Assembly (NCBI RefSeq): GCF_000820005.1
Contig: NZ_CDBL01000069.1
Span: 352 to 55,757 of the forward strand
Length of the DNA: 55,406 nt
From: Aeromonas piscicola
GTDB taxonomy: Bacteria; Pseudomonadota; Gammaproteobacteria; Enterobacterales; Aeromonadaceae
Direction: 5' to 3'
A model generated the notes under the pieces. That model worked only from the letters and a program-made list of their open reading frames with translations. It was not told the origin of the DNA and made no database searches. Numbering within the stretch: the first letter of the stretch is position 1; the number at the start of each line of letters is the position of its first letter. The translations under genes were made by a program, and so were the position numbers. Below, piece after piece: positions 28,353-38,459 of this stretch.

Positions 28353-29816
28353 TTAAAACGGGCTCTGGATCGCTTGCATGCCGACATAGACAGACTTGAG
28401 CTGGGTGTAGTGTTGCAGGGTTGCCAAGCCGTTCTCCCGCCCGATGCCGGACTGCTTGAAGCCGCCCACCGGCATCTCGGCCGGGGAGGCGCCATAGCTG
28501 TTGATCCAGCAGATCCCCGCCTGCAACTGGTGCACCACCCGATGGGCGCGGCGAATATCCCGGGTGAACACCCCGGCCGCCAGCCCGAGGGCAGTGTCAT
28601 TGGCTCGTCGCACCACCTCCTCTTCCTGCTCGAAGCTGAGCACCGACATCACGGGGCCGAAGATCTCTTCGCGGCAGATCCGCATCTCGTCCCGGCACTC
28701 GCTGAAGATGGTGGGGGCGACGAAGAAGCCATCCGGTGCCATGGCCGGCCGCAGCGCCTCCCCGCCACAGCGCAGGGTGGCCCCCTCTTCCTGGCCGATG
28801 CGGATATAGTCGAGCACCTTGCGCTGATGCTCGCGGGAGATGAGGGCACCGAAGTTGGTGGTCGGATCCATGGGGTCGCCGACCCGAATATTGTCCCGGG
28901 TACGGGCCAGCAGCCGCGCCATGAAGGCGGGGTAGATCCCCTGTTGCACATAGACGCGGGTGCCATTGGTGCACACCTCGCCCTGGGTATAGAAGTTCGC
29001 CACCATGGCGGCGCTGACCGCCTCTTCCAGATCTGCATCGTCGAAGATAATGAGGGGGGACTTGCCCCCCAGCTCCATGGTCACTCCCTTGAGGGTCTCA
29101 GCAGCGGCGCGCATCACCTTCTTGCCGGTGCCCACCTCGCCGGTGAAGGAGATCTTGGCCACCTCGGGCGCCTGACTCAGCCAGGCACCGACCCGGCCAT
29201 CCCCCTGCACCACATTGAAGACGCCGGCGGGCATGCCGGCCTCGATGAAGATCTCCGCCAGCTTGAGGGCACCGAGGGGCGTCTCTTCCGAGGGTTTGAA
29301 GATCATGCTGTTGCCGCAGGCCAGCGCAGGGGCCGCCTTCCAGCAGGCAATTTGCAGCGGGTAGTTCCAGGCGCCGATCCCGGCACAGACGCCGAGGGGT
29401 TCGCGGCGGCTGTAGTAAAAATCAGCCCCCAGCTGCTGCTGATTGCCCTCGATGGCTGCGGCCAGACCGGCGAAGAACTCTATGCTGTCAGCGCCAGTAA
29501 CCACGTCCACCACAGAGGCTTCCTGCCAGGGCTTGCCGGTGTCGGCTACCTCGATGGCGGCCAGGATATCGTTACGCTCACGCAGCAAAGCCACGGCCCG
29601 CAACAGGATCCGGCCACGCTCGACCCCGCTCATGGCGGACCAGAGCGCAAAACCGTTCTGGGCACTCGCAATAGCCGCAGTCTGCACTACCTCATCGGCC
29701 ACCTCGACCTCGTAGATGACGGCCCCGCTAGCAGGATTGATGACCTCGAAATACTCGCCCGAGGCATTGGCCAGATAACGGCCGTCGACAAAATTCTGAT
29801 AACGCTTCAAAGACAT
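28353..29816 (-). CDS. betB: Betaine aldehyde dehydrogenase
   Basis: 487 residues. Aldehyde dehydrogenase signatures: ELGGKSP with the general-base Glu248 (MELGGK), and the nucleophile Cys282 in [14 protein letters not shown]-binding [10 protein letters not shown] is in place. It converts betaine aldehyde to the osmoprotectant glycine betaine in the cytoplasm. It is first in the betB-betA unit; upstream is only the remnant of betI, where an intact repressor gene would be expected. Confidence 0.97.
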   Translation of the reverse strand: MSLKRYQNFVDGRYLANASGEYFEVINPASGAVIYEVEVADEVVQTAAIASAQNGFALWSAMSGVERGRILLRAVALLRERNDILAAIEVADTGKPWQEASVVDVVTGADSIEFFAGLAAAIEGNQQQLGADFYYSRREPLGVCAGIGAWNYPLQIACWKAAPALACGNSMIFKPSEETPLGALKLAEIFIEAGMPAGVFNVVQGDGRVGAWLSQAPEVAKISFTGEVGTGKKVMRAAAETLKGVTMELGGKSPLIIFDDADLEEAVSAAMVANFYTQGEVCTNGTRVYVQQGIYPAFMARLLARTRDNIRVGDPMDPTTNFGALISREHQRKVLDYIRIGQEEGATLRCGGEALRPAMAPDGFFVAPTIFSECRDEMRICREEIFGPVMSVLSFEQEEEVVRRANDTALGLAAGVFTRDIRRAHRVVHQLQAGICWINSYGASPAEMPVGGFKQSGIGRENGLATLQHYTQLKSVYVGMQAIQSPF

Positions 29817-29834
29817 GAATTCACTCCGCTGGGG

Positions 29835-30103
29835 TCAGTCGTTACTGGATAAAGAGTCCGCAAAGCCGATCGGCACGGCTGAAGTCGCGTTCAAGGCACG
29901 GCGTAGCCAGAAGCCATCGCTCATGGGGATGTGTTGTACTGCAGACGGGCCCGGTTCGTGGCTGGCCTGAGGCCAGAAAACAAGCCAGCTTTGACACAGA
30001 TGTAATGGATGGTGGTGTGTTGCAAACCGAACTCGTCCACCGAAGAGATGGTGGCCTGGATCGGTTCCTGATGACGTATTTCAAAGACTCCGACTATGAA
30101 CAT
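29835..30103 (-). pseudogene. betI: Decayed betI (choline-responsive TetR repressor)
   Basis: Two fragments of BetI are readable. The first (30103 to 29921) begins at the native start, MFIVGVFEIRHQEPIQATIS, and runs through the helix-turn-helix region VDEFGLQHTTIHYICVKAGL before losing similarity near residue 44 and stopping at TGA. The second, in another frame (29921 to 29835), is SDGFWLRRALNATSAVPIGF and ends in a stop; it matches the BetI C-terminus (IDGLWLRAALSG.P). BetI has about 195 residues, so roughly 110 central codons are missing and the ligand-binding domain is gone. It sits in the expected betIBA position just upstream of betB. Confidence 0.8.
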
Positions 30104-30330
30104 ATTTTTGTTAATTTATTGTTTGGGCAGAAACAACCTTAAAGATTAGAGCACGAATGATCAACCTCACAAAAAAAACAACAAAACACAGCATTAAAAT
30201 ACAGAAATATAAAATATATTGATAAAAAACAATTACATAAAAACAACACAAGGCCATGAATTTAATTTAGATGTAGAATTAATTTATTTCTTGAACGCCA
30301 CATCAAGAGCGAAAAAACCACCCACCTTTC
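30104..30330. other. AT-rich stretch upstream of the bet genes
   Basis: About 225 bp of roughly one-quarter G+C by eye, with long A-runs and TA-rich segments, in a 60% G+C neighbourhood. It probably holds the bet promoter and could bind H-NS-like proteins. No gene is evident here or in 30331-30604. Confidence 0.6.
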
Positions 30331-30604
30331 AGTCACCAGCCCGCCGCAAGTCATGAAAACGATACCCCGGAGGCCACAAAACCCACATGTAGCGGTGGAA
30401 TCCTGTCACTACCAACACCTCAAGCGCGCCCCACAGAGGATGGGATGTCATGAGCGAGAAAACGGGGCGGGCTGCGGGCATTGGATCCAGGGCGAGACGA
30501 GTCCCCCATCTTGCAACCCCTTTCAAAAACCGGCGTGACCGGGCCGGGAGCCATGGTTATGATATGACTCCCCCCAACATCACCTCGTTCAGGGAGAACA
30601 TCAG

Positions 30605-31882
30605 ATGAGCAGCCCCTTGCATTACGTGTTGGACGGCATTCATTGCGAACCACACTTCTTCACCGTGCCCCTCGACCACCAGCAGCCGGACGACGAGGAG
30701 ACGCTCACCCTGTTTGGTCGCACCCTCTGCCGCCAGGACAGGCTGGACGATGAGCTGCCCTGGTTGCTGTTCCTGCAGGGAGGCCCCGGCTTTGGCGCCC
30801 CGCGCCCGACCGCCGACAGCGGCTGGCTCAAGCGGGCCCTGCAGGAATTTCGGGTATTGCTGCTCGATCAGCGCGGCACCGGTCACTCAGCCCCCATCAG
30901 CGCCGATGCGCTGGCCCAGCTCACGGCCCGGCAGCAGGCGGATTATCTCAGCCACTTTCGCGCCGACAGCATAGTGCGGGACGCGGAATACATTCGCGAA
31001 ATCTTGAGCCCGGACCGTCCCTGGAGCCTGCTCGGCCAGAGCTTCGGCGGCTTTTGCAGCCTCACCTATCTCTCCCTGTTCCCGGACAGCCTGCACGAGG
31101 TCTACCTCACCGGCGGCGTGGCCCCCATAGGCCGCAGCGCGGATGAGGTCTACCGCGCGACCTATCAAAGGGTTGCGGACAAGAACCGCGCCTTCTTCGC
31201 CCGCTTCCCCCATGCCCAGGCCATCGCCAATCGGCTGGCCAATCACCTGCACCGCCACGAGGTTCGCCTGCCCAACGGCCAGCGCCTGACGGTGGAGCAG
31301 TTGCAGCAGCAGGGGCTGGATCTCGGCGCCAGCGGCGCCTTCGAGGAGCTCTACTACCTGCTGGAAGACGCCTTTATCGGCGAACGGCTCAACCCGGCCT
31401 TCCTCTATCAGGTACAAGCCATGCAGCCGTTCAACACCAATCCGGTGTTCGCCATACTGCATGAATCCATCTACGCCGAAGGGGCCGCCAGCAACTGGGC
31501 GGCCGAGCGGGTCAAAGGCGAGTTCCCGGCACTGTCCTGGGCGCCGGGCAAGGACTTCGCCTTCACCGGCGAGATGATCTTCCCCTGGATGTTCGAGCAG
31601 TTCCGCGAACTGATCCCCTTGAAGGAAGCCGCCCACCTGCTGGCCAAAAAGGCCGATTGGGGGCAGCTCTACGACCCGGCGCAGCTGGCCCGCAACACTG
31701 TGCCTGTGGCCTGCGCCGTCTATGCCGAAGACATGTACGTCGAGTTCGACTACAGCCGCGAGACCCTCAAGGGCCTCGGCAACAGCCGCGCCTGGATCAC
31801 CAACGAGTACGAGCACAACGGCCTGCGGGTCGATGGCGAGCAGATCCTGGACCGCCTCATCCGCTTGAACCGGGATCGCTGA
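30605..31882 (+). CDS. pip: Prolyl aminopeptidase (proline iminopeptidase, S33)
   Basis: 425 residues, the length of the studied Aeromonas sobria enzyme. Alpha/beta-hydrolase signs: oxyanion LQGGPGFG near the start, LLDQRGTGHS, and the nucleophile elbow GQSFGG with Ser146. The C-terminal YEHNGLR includes the likely catalytic His. It removes N-terminal proline (and hydroxyproline) from peptides in the cytoplasm. It belongs to the larger PAP type with the helical cap, not the 310-residue type. Confidence 0.96.
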   Translation: MSSPLHYVLDGIHCEPHFFTVPLDHQQPDDEETLTLFGRTLCRQDRLDDELPWLLFLQGGPGFGAPRPTADSGWLKRALQEFRVLLLDQRGTGHSAPISADALAQLTARQQADYLSHFRADSIVRDAEYIREILSPDRPWSLLGQSFGGFCSLTYLSLFPDSLHEVYLTGGVAPIGRSADEVYRATYQRVADKNRAFFARFPHAQAIANRLANHLHRHEVRLPNGQRLTVEQLQQQGLDLGASGAFEELYYLLEDAFIGERLNPAFLYQVQAMQPFNTNPVFAILHESIYAEGAASNWAAERVKGEFPALSWAPGKDFAFTGEMIFPWMFEQFRELIPLKEAAHLLAKKADWGQLYDPAQLARNTVPVACAVYAEDMYVEFDYSRETLKGLGNSRAWITNEYEHNGLRVDGEQILDRLIRLNRDR

Positions 31883-31983
31883 TCCCGGCCGGGCGACGAG
31901 CCCGCTGCCATAACACCATAATATCGAGGGCGACCCATGAGTCGCCCCGCCCCCTGGAAGCAGCACAATAATAAGGACACCCA

Positions 31984-34900
31984 TTGGATCACCCGGAAAT
32001 CTCGGCCGGCTGGCTGAGCCGCCTCTTCTATCACTGGACGGGCCCGCTGCAACGCAAAGGGCTGAAAGAGCCCCAGGTCGGCCTCGACGACCTCTATCCC
32101 CTGCTGCCGGAAGACAGACGCGATGGCAGGGCCGATGCCTTCCTTCGACTCACCGCCCGCGCACCTGTGCGCCCTTGGCCCATCACCGCCTTTATCTGGC
32201 GCCATTACAAGGGGCGGATTGGCCTGCTCACCCTGTTGCAACTGCTCGGCATGCTGGCGACCCTGGCCAGCCCCTGGTTGCTCAACCACAGCATGACCCA
32301 GCTCGGCGCGGGCGCCCCCACGGGGCAAAAATTGCTGCTGGCCTTCGCCCTGTTTGCCTCTGTGCTGGCCGCCGGCATGCTGGCGGAGCACTCGCTGCAG
32401 CTGGCGCTCAAGATGCACGTCCCCATTCGCCGACTGCTGGCCGAAGCCCTGCTCGCCAAGGTGATGAAGCTCGGCGGCAAGAGCTTCGACGACCGGGCCG
32501 GAGGCCGGGTGCAGAACCTCATCAACCGGGATGTGTGGGACATTACCTGGATCCTGGCCGACCCCGCCATGCCGCTTACCATGGCACTGCAGCTGCTCGG
32601 CACCATAGCCCTGCTGGTATGGCAGGTGGGCAGCGCCGGCCTGGTCGGCTTTGCGGTACTCACCCTGCTGCTGCTCATCTCCACCCGGGTGGTGCGGCGG
32701 ATGAACCAGCAGGAGCAGCAGCTCAAGCGCCAGCAGGACGAGCGCAACGGCATACTGGCGGAATACATCAAGAAGCTGCGACTGGTGCGCCAGAACGGGC
32801 TAGGCGCCTTCTTCACCCGGGCAGCCAACGCCAAGCGCCAGCAGGAGCTGGGGGTGCTCGGTCGGGTACTCAAGCTCGATGCCATCAACGACAGCCTGAT
32901 GCTGAGCACGCCGCTGCTGGTAACCCTGGCCACCTTCACCACCTATCTGGTATCCGGCCAGAGCCTGACCCTGCCCCAGGTGTTCACCACCATAGCCCTG
33001 TTCGCCGTGCTGCGGATCCCCATGATGCGGCTGCCCTATCTCATTCGTACCCTGATCAACTTCAACACAGGTTTCAACCGGCTGTGCGAGTTCCTCAACA
33101 GCCCGGAGCAGCACAGGGATCTCACCGATGCCAGCCTGCCCGTCGGCAGCCTGCGGATCCAGGACGTCACCGCCCTGCACCAGCAAAAGCCGGTGCTGCA
33201 AGGGGCCAGCCTCATCATAGAGCCGGGGGAACTGGTGGGGATCACGGGCACGACCGGGGCCGGCAAGAGCTGCCTGCTGCACCTCATCGCCGGCTTTGAC
33301 GACAGTTTCAAGGGGGAGATCCGCCGTCACGGCCGGGTCGCCCACCTGGGCCACAAACCCTGGCTGATGAACGACACCATCCGCAACAACATCTTGTTCG
33401 GCCAGCCCTGGCACGGCGAACGCTACCGCTGGGTGCTGGGGGCCTGCGCCCTCAGCGCCGACCTCAGCCTGCTCAGCCACGGCGATCAGACCCTGGTGGG
33501 GGAGCTGGGCACCCGCCTCTCTGGCGGCCAGCAGCAGCGGGTTGCCCTGGCCCGCGCCCTCTATGCCCAAGCCGATATCCTGCTGCTGGACAACCCCCTC
33601 TCGGCGCTGGATCCCATCGTCTCGGCCCAGGTGCTGGAGCAGGGGCTTGCCTTCAAGCCGGGACCGACCCGGCTACTGGTGAGCCATGATCCGGACGTGC
33701 TGGCCCACTGCGATCGGGTGATCCGCATCGAGCAGGGCCAACTGGTGGAACTCGATGCCCACCAGCTGGCGGATCTCATCCAGCACCCGCTTCCCGCCCC
33801 CATGGTGGCGCCGCAGGAGGCGGAACAGTTCAACGAAGAGAAGGTGGTGGAAGGCAAGGTGGACTGGGGCCTGTTCGGCTTCATGTGGCAGCGTCTCGCC
33901 GCCCCCGGCGCCATCCTGATTGCCCTGCTACTTACCCTGGGGCAGGAGGGGCTGCGCATCGCCTCGGATCTCTGGCTCGGCGGCAAGGCCGGCCTCACCG
34001 AGGTGAGCGAGCTGCTCGGCATCTATGTGCTGCTGGGGGCAGGCTCTCTCACCTGCATCATGGTGGTGCGGGTCATCAACTACAAGCTGGGGCTCAAGCT
34101 GGCCTGGACCCTGTTCGACGGCATGCTGAGCCGCATCAGCCGCGCCCCCATGGCCTTCTTCGACAAGGTGCCCCAGGGGCGCATTCTCAACCGCTTCGAT
34201 CGGGATCTTGGGGAGGCGCAGGAGATACTGCTGTCCATGCTGATGGGGCTGTTCGGCATGCTCATCTCAGTGCTGCTGCAGGTGGTGGTGATAGGTGTCA
34301 ACATGCCGCTGCTGCTGCTCATCGCCCCCCTGGTGGGCTGGGCACTCTACGTGCTGCAGCGGCGCTACCGGGCGGTGCAGCTCAAGCTGCGCCGCCAGGC
34401 ATCCGTGCTGCGCTCGCCGCTCTACATCAGCATCAGCGAGACCATTCGCGGCGCCCCCGCCCTGCGCCTGGCCGGGGCCGAGCGCTTCGCGCTGGATCAG
34501 GTACTGCTGCACTATGACAACAACCTGCGCAGCTGGTACACCACCACCTCCATCAACCGCTGGCTCGGCATGCACCAGACCCTGCTCTCCGCCGCCCTGG
34601 TAGGCGCGGTGGCGCTGATGGTGGCCTTTGGCAACAGCTCGCTGCTGGGGGCCGTCGCCATCACCTACGCCTTTACCGCCTCGGCCATGCTCAACTCCCT
34701 CATTCGCACCTTCGCCGAAGTGGAGCAGGTAATGAATGCGGTGGAGCGGGTGCGCGAATACAGCGAAATCGAGAGCGAGCGCCAGCATGGGGAAGCGCTG
34801 GTGACGGCCCATCCCGGGGTGCGCTTCGACAACCTGGGATTGCGCTATCCGGAGGCGAGCCAATGGGCCCTGCACAAGGTGAACTTTGAGCTGGCCCCCG

Positions 34901-35544
34901 GCGAGAAAGTGGGGGTCTGCGGTCGTACCGGCGCTGGCAAGAGCTCGCTGCTCGGTGTACTGCAAGCCATGTATCCGGCCTCACAGGGAGAGATTTACTA
35001 CGGCGATCAGCCGCTGTCCCGGCTTGCACCGGAGGCGGTGCGGGATCTCTACGACACCGTCTCCCAGACCCCCCTCACCTTCTTCGGCACCCTGCGCGCC
35101 AACCTGGCACCGCTCACCGAGCAGGATGACGAGGCACTGGAGCTGGCACTGGCCCGGGTCGGTCTGGCCGAGCGCTGCGCTGGCCGGCTGGACGAGGACC
35201 TCGACAAGCTGCAACTCTCGGCCGGCGAGACCCAGCTGCTGGTGATCGCCCGCATACTTCTGTCACGTCGCCCGCTCATCGTGTTGGACGAGGCTACCTC
35301 TGATCTCGATCACGGCGGCATGCGCAAGATGGCGGAGCTGCTCTATCGCTACCGGCCGGAGGCCAGTTATCTGGTGATCGCCCACCATCTGGAGCCGCTG
35401 CTGTCGGTGGACAAGGTGGTGGTGATGGAAGCGGGAACCGTGGTGGAACAGGGCTCGCCGGTCAGTCTGCTGGCCAACTCCCACTCCCGCTTCCATCAGC
35501 TGTTCGTGGGCCAGGTCAATCGTCAGGTGGCCCAGATAACCTGA
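31984..35544 (+). CDS. Full-length fused ABC exporter, ABCC/MRP-like
   Basis: 1186 residues, TTG start at 31984 after AAGGACACCC. Both halves of the exporter are in one chain: TMD1 (about 60-370), NBD1 (Walker A GTTGAGKSC at about 422, signature LSGGQQQR), TMD2 (about 625-910), NBD2 (Walker A GRTGAGKSS at about 980). NBD1 Walker B is LLLDNPLSALD, with Asn where the catalytic Glu should be; NBD2 has VLDEATSDLD with Glu but a weak signature LSAGE. This asymmetry and layout match the eukaryotic ABCC (MRP/CFTR) family. It should export a drug, lipid or conjugate. Substrate unknown. Its start lies 101 bp after the aminopeptidase gene. Confidence 0.9.
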   Translation: MDHPEISAGWLSRLFYHWTGPLQRKGLKEPQVGLDDLYPLLPEDRRDGRADAFLRLTARAPVRPWPITAFIWRHYKGRIGLLTLLQLLGMLATLASPWLLNHSMTQLGAGAPTGQKLLLAFALFASVLAAGMLAEHSLQLALKMHVPIRRLLAEALLAKVMKLGGKSFDDRAGGRVQNLINRDVWDITWILADPAMPLTMALQLLGTIALLVWQVGSAGLVGFAVLTLLLLISTRVVRRMNQQEQQLKRQQDERNGILAEYIKKLRLVRQNGLGAFFTRAANAKRQQELGVLGRVLKLDAINDSLMLSTPLLVTLATFTTYLVSGQSLTLPQVFTTIALFAVLRIPMMRLPYLIRTLINFNTGFNRLCEFLNSPEQHRDLTDASLPVGSLRIQDVTALHQQKPVLQGASLIIEPGELVGITGTTGAGKSCLLHLIAGFDDSFKGEIRRHGRVAHLGHKPWLMNDTIRNNILFGQPWHGERYRWVLGACALSADLSLLSHGDQTLVGELGTRLSGGQQQRVALARALYAQADILLLDNPLSALDPIVSAQVLEQGLAFKPGPTRLLVSHDPDVLAHCDRVIRIEQGQLVELDAHQLADLIQHPLPAPMVAPQEAEQFNEEKVVEGKVDWGLFGFMWQRLAAPGAILIALLLTLGQEGLRIASDLWLGGKAGLTEVSELLGIYVLLGAGSLTCIMVVRVINYKLGLKLAWTLFDGMLSRISRAPMAFFDKVPQGRILNRFDRDLGEAQEILLSMLMGLFGMLISVLLQVVVIGVNMPLLLLIAPLVGWALYVLQRRYRAVQLKLRRQASVLRSPLYISISETIRGAPALRLAGAERFALDQVLLHYDNNLRSWYTTTSINRWLGMHQTLLSAALVGAVALMVAFGNSSLLGAVAITYAFTASAMLNSLIRTFAEVEQVMNAVERVREYSEIESERQHGEALVTAHPGVRFDNLGLRYPEASQWALHKVNFELAPGEKVGVCGRTGAGKSSLLGVLQAMYPASQGEIYYGDQPLSRLAPEAVRDLYDTVSQTPLTFFGTLRANLAPLTEQDDEALELALARVGLAERCAGRLDEDLDKLQLSAGETQLLVIARILLSRRPLIVLDEATSDLDHGGMRKMAELLYRYRPEASYLVIAHHLEPLLSVDKVVVMEAGTVVEQGSPVSLLANSHSRFHQLFVGQVNRQVAQIT

Positions 35545-35550
35545 GGCCGA

Positions 35551-35589
35551 AAAGAACAAGGGCTGCTCACGGGCAGCCCTTGTTCTTTG
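35551..35589. terminator. Bidirectional terminator between the ABC exporter and the lipoprotein gene
   Basis: Long stem AAAGAACAAGGGCTGC / GCAGCCCTTGTTCTTT around a short loop. Confidence 0.75.
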
Positions 35590-35597
35590 GTGAAGCC

Positions 35598-35807
35598 TCA
35601 ACGCTCCATGATTTGGGTGACATCATCCTTCTTGATCATCACCTCCCGCCCTTCGGTATCGTAATAGCGGTACATGCCGGTGCTCTCATCCAGCTTGGGC
35701 TTGCTGTCGGTGGTGATCATCTTCCCATCCTTGGTACTCATGATGTATTGAGAGCTACACGCCACGAGTCCCAGTGCGCACACCAGGATCATCATCAGTT
35801 GCTTCAT
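35598..35807 (-). CDS. YgdI/YgdR-family small lipoprotein
   Basis: 69 residues from ATG 35807; the ORF could start 11 codons earlier, but the lipoprotein signal MKQLMMILVCALGLVACSS begins here. Lipobox VAC. The mature part YIMSTKDGKMITTDSKPKLDESTGMYRYYDTEGREVMIKKDDV is the YgdI/YgdR domain (DUF903), a small SH3-like lipoprotein. Function unknown. In 35841-36053 I see no gene. Confidence 0.93.
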   Translation of the reverse strand: MKQLMMILVCALGLVACSSQYIMSTKDGKMITTDSKPKLDESTGMYRYYDTEGREVMIKKDDVTQIMER

Positions 35808-36053
35808 CGCCTGTCTCGTCTCCCTCTTCACCCTCACCACGAGGATGGTGACTGAAGCCTAGCTCAACCCCATTGCCCCGGGAAAACGGATTGCCGGAAC
35901 GGGATCCATGTCAAAAATCAGCTACTTACGACCACCCGGCTTGCCACTGTCACCTGCAGGCCTATCCATATCCGTCTCATTGGTCACTCCTTGCATCGAC
36001 CTGATTGTCACTCGCAAAGTGGTGTGTCCCACTGGCGCAGGCCCGAGCGGATA

Positions 36054-36080
36054 CAAAAAGGCCGGACATCTGTCCGGCCT
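36054..36080 (-). terminator. Terminator of the glsA-ynjE unit
   Basis: On the minus strand AGGCCGGACA / TGTCCGGCCT with a 2-nt centre, then TTTTTGTAT. Confidence 0.85.
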
Positions 36081-36099
36081 CGTTATCACTATTGGCTCA

Positions 36100-37392
36100 T
36101 TACTTGGCGGGTTGACGCTCGCCAGTCACAGTCGGATTCTTGGGATCCGAGCTCCACTCATACCAGCCGCCGTCGTAGACGCTGATCCGCTTCCAGTCCA
36201 TCAGCCAGGCGTAGAAGAAGGCCTCGGAGGCGCGCCAGCCGGTACCGCAGTAGAAGGCGGCCTGCTGGGCGGGCTCGATATTCCACTCGTCCCACATGGT
36301 GAGGATCTCCCCGGCCGGCTTCATGGTGCCATCCGGGTTGTGGAAATCGCTCATGCTGTTGGCATCCACACCGCCGCGACCCCACTTGGCCCCCGGGATG
36401 TCACCCTTGGGCTTGATGTAGCTGTAGCCGGAGGTGTTGCCGACGAACTCGTCCCAGGTGCGCACGCTGACCAGGGCGCCATCGGGCTGCTTGAGCAGCG
36501 CCTTGGCCTGATCCAGGGTGGTGTAGTACTCGGGGTGAGCGGGGATCGCCACACCAAACTCCTTCACCGGCTCATATTTGTTGGGCAGACCGGTTTCGGT
36601 GCGCAGGTGCTGGATAAACCAGGCATCCAGGCCACCATCCAGCAGGCGCACATCTTCCACGCCCGCATACATCATCAGATGAGCGGCACGGGCGGCAGCC
36701 ATGGTGTTGCGACCATAGAGGATGACGGTGGTGTCGTGACGGATGCCGTTTTCCAGCAGCAGCTTCTTGAGCGCCTCGTCAGAAACCTTGTTCCACAGCG
36801 GCTCCTCTTCCAGACGGTTGGTATCGATATAGCCGGCCCCCGGGATGTGGCTCAGCAGGTAAGCCTTGGGTGAACCCCAATCCACTTCGAACAGCTTCCA
36901 GTCCCCTTTTGGCGCAGCCGCAACCGGCTTGCCTTCCTGCAGAACCGCCAGCCAGCGCGGATAGACCAGCTGCTGCCAGCGCACCAGATGATCGCGCGGC
37001 GCACTTTGCCAGCCTTGCAGCTCGAACAGCTGCTTGATGCCCTGCTTGCGCAGCATACGGGCCACTTCGGCCACTTCCCGCGGCGCGCCATAGAGGGCGA
37101 CCGGACGATCGGCTTTCAGGCCCTTGATCTCGAGCGCCTTGGGCCACTCGTCATCGCTGTATTTCCACTCGGCGGAGAGGTTCTCGGCACCGGCCACATG
37201 GCCGCCCTGTTTCTCGCCTTCCATCGGCCAGCCCTGATAGAAGTGGCTGGCACGGGTGTCCAGCATGACCGCCTGCTTGCTCTTGGCGTCGGCCAGCGAG
37301 AGCGGTGGCAATTCGGCGGCAAAGGCGGGCAGTGCGCACCAGAGCAGTAAGGTCGCGAGCGCGGCCTGCAGGAAGCGAAGATGTCGTTTCAT
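36100..37392 (-). CDS. ynjE: YnjE-like three-rhodanese thiosulfate sulfurtransferase
   Basis: 430 residues from ATG 37392 (alternative 37410). A signal peptide ends PAFA|AELPP, so it is periplasmic. Three rhodanese-like domains follow (about 35-145, 165-290, 300-425); only the last has the active cysteine, Cys382 in FYCGTGWRASE, the earlier two being catalytically silent. It is very close in order and motifs to E. coli YnjE, including LYLISHIPGA-like and SVYDGGWYEWSSDPKNP segments. It moves sulfane sulfur to a thiol acceptor. It starts 29 bp after glsA ends and is probably co-transcribed, though the link between the two is unclear. Confidence 0.95.
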   Translation of the reverse strand: MKRHLRFLQAALATLLLWCALPAFAAELPPLSLADAKSKQAVMLDTRASHFYQGWPMEGEKQGGHVAGAENLSAEWKYSDDEWPKALEIKGLKADRPVALYGAPREVAEVARMLRKQGIKQLFELQGWQSAPRDHLVRWQQLVYPRWLAVLQEGKPVAAAPKGDWKLFEVDWGSPKAYLLSHIPGAGYIDTNRLEEEPLWNKVSDEALKKLLLENGIRHDTTVILYGRNTMAAARAAHLMMYAGVEDVRLLDGGLDAWFIQHLRTETGLPNKYEPVKEFGVAIPAHPEYYTTLDQAKALLKQPDGALVSVRTWDEFVGNTSGYSYIKPKGDIPGAKWGRGGVDANSMSDFHNPDGTMKPAGEILTMWDEWNIEPAQQAAFYCGTGWRASEAFFYAWLMDWKRISVYDGGWYEWSSDPKNPTVTGERQPAK

Positions 37393-37421
37393 GGTGATTT
37401 CTCGATTCATAGTGAACAAGG

Positions 37422-38342
37422 TTAAAAAATGGAACGGCCCAGACGCTCGGCCAGCAGCTCCAGTGCCGCCGTGCCCGCCAGCGAGTTGCCCGCCTTGTTG
37501 AGCTCGGGCGACCAGACACAGATGCAGAGCTCACCGGGGATCAGCGCCATGATACCCCCTCCAACCCCGGATTTGCCCGGCATACCGACCCGATAGGCAA
37601 AATCACCGGCCTCGTCATAGAGGCCGCAGGTGGCGAGCAGCGCATTGACCTGCTTGGTGGTGCGGGCCGGCAACAGCGGCGTGCTCTCGCCAAGCGGCAG
37701 CCCGCGATTGGCCAGATAAAGGAAAGTACGCGCCAGATCGACGCAGCTCATGCGAATGGCACAGGCATTGAAGTAGCTCTGCAACACCTTGTCCACTTCA
37801 TTCTCGAAGTTGCCATAGGCCTTCATCAAGTAAGCGATGGCCGCATTGCGGGCAGAGTGCTGATATTCGGAGCGCGCCACCACCTGATCCGCCATGATGG
37901 CCGGATTGCCGCTGAGGCGGCGCACCAGCTCCAGGGTACGCTGACGCGGGGCCGTAAGCCGGGTCTCCAGCAGATCGCTCACCACCAGGGCACCGGCATT
38001 GATAAAGGGATTGCGGGGAATGCCGTGCTCGAACTCCAGCTGCACCAGCGAGTTGAACGGCTGGCCGGAGGGCTCCTTGCCCACCCGGGCCCAGATCTCC
38101 TCCTCCTGATAGAGGGTGAGTGCCAGCGTCAGGCTCAGGGCTTTGGAGATACTCTGGATGGAGAAGGGCTCGAAGGCGTCACCTGCGGTGAACAGCTCCC
38201 CCTCGACGGTACAGACGGCAATGCCGAGCCGGTCGGCCGGCACCCGGGCCAGGGCGGGAATATAGTCGGCCACCTTGCCCTGTCCGAGCAGCGGGCGCAC
38301 CTCTGCCAGAATGCTGGCCAGTAATTCGGATGACAACACCAT
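37422..38342 (-). CDS. glsA: Glutaminase A
   Basis: 306 residues from ATG 38342 (GGAATCC upstream); an ATG four codons earlier gives 310. The beta-lactamase-like catalytic pair Ser64-x-x-Lys67 is in [13 protein letters not shown]. Other conserved segments are [30 protein letters not shown] and [15 protein letters not shown]. It hydrolyses glutamine to glutamate and ammonia, which in enterics also supports acid resistance. It is the first gene of a unit with ynjE. Confidence 0.96.
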   Translation of the reverse strand: MVLSSELLASILAEVRPLLGQGKVADYIPALARVPADRLGIAVCTVEGELFTAGDAFEPFSIQSISKALSLTLALTLYQEEEIWARVGKEPSGQPFNSLVQLEFEHGIPRNPFINAGALVVSDLLETRLTAPRQRTLELVRRLSGNPAIMADQVVARSEYQHSARNAAIAYLMKAYGNFENEVDKVLQSYFNACAIRMSCVDLARTFLYLANRGLPLGESTPLLPARTTKQVNALLATCGLYDEAGDFAYRVGMPGKSGVGGGIMALIPGELCICVWSPELNKAGNSLAGTAALELLAERLGRSIF

Positions 38343-38389
38343 AAAGGATTCCATGACTAAAACGGGTGTGAGGATCCCATCCCCACTGA

Positions 38390-38412
38390 CAAAAATCCCG
38401 CCAGCGGCGGGA
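38390..38412 (-). terminator. Terminator of the trmB-yggL unit
   Basis: On the minus strand GTCCCGCC, short loop, GGCGGGAT, then TTTTG. Confidence 0.75.
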
Positions 38413-38459
38413 CTTGTCTATCTACCCACAACAAGGCGCCTGCAACAGGCGACCGAGTC

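Noticed and set aside
26634..29852. 1072-codon open frame opposite betA and betB
   Set aside because: It runs antisense through two textbook enzymes and shows no family features; a GC-rich shadow.
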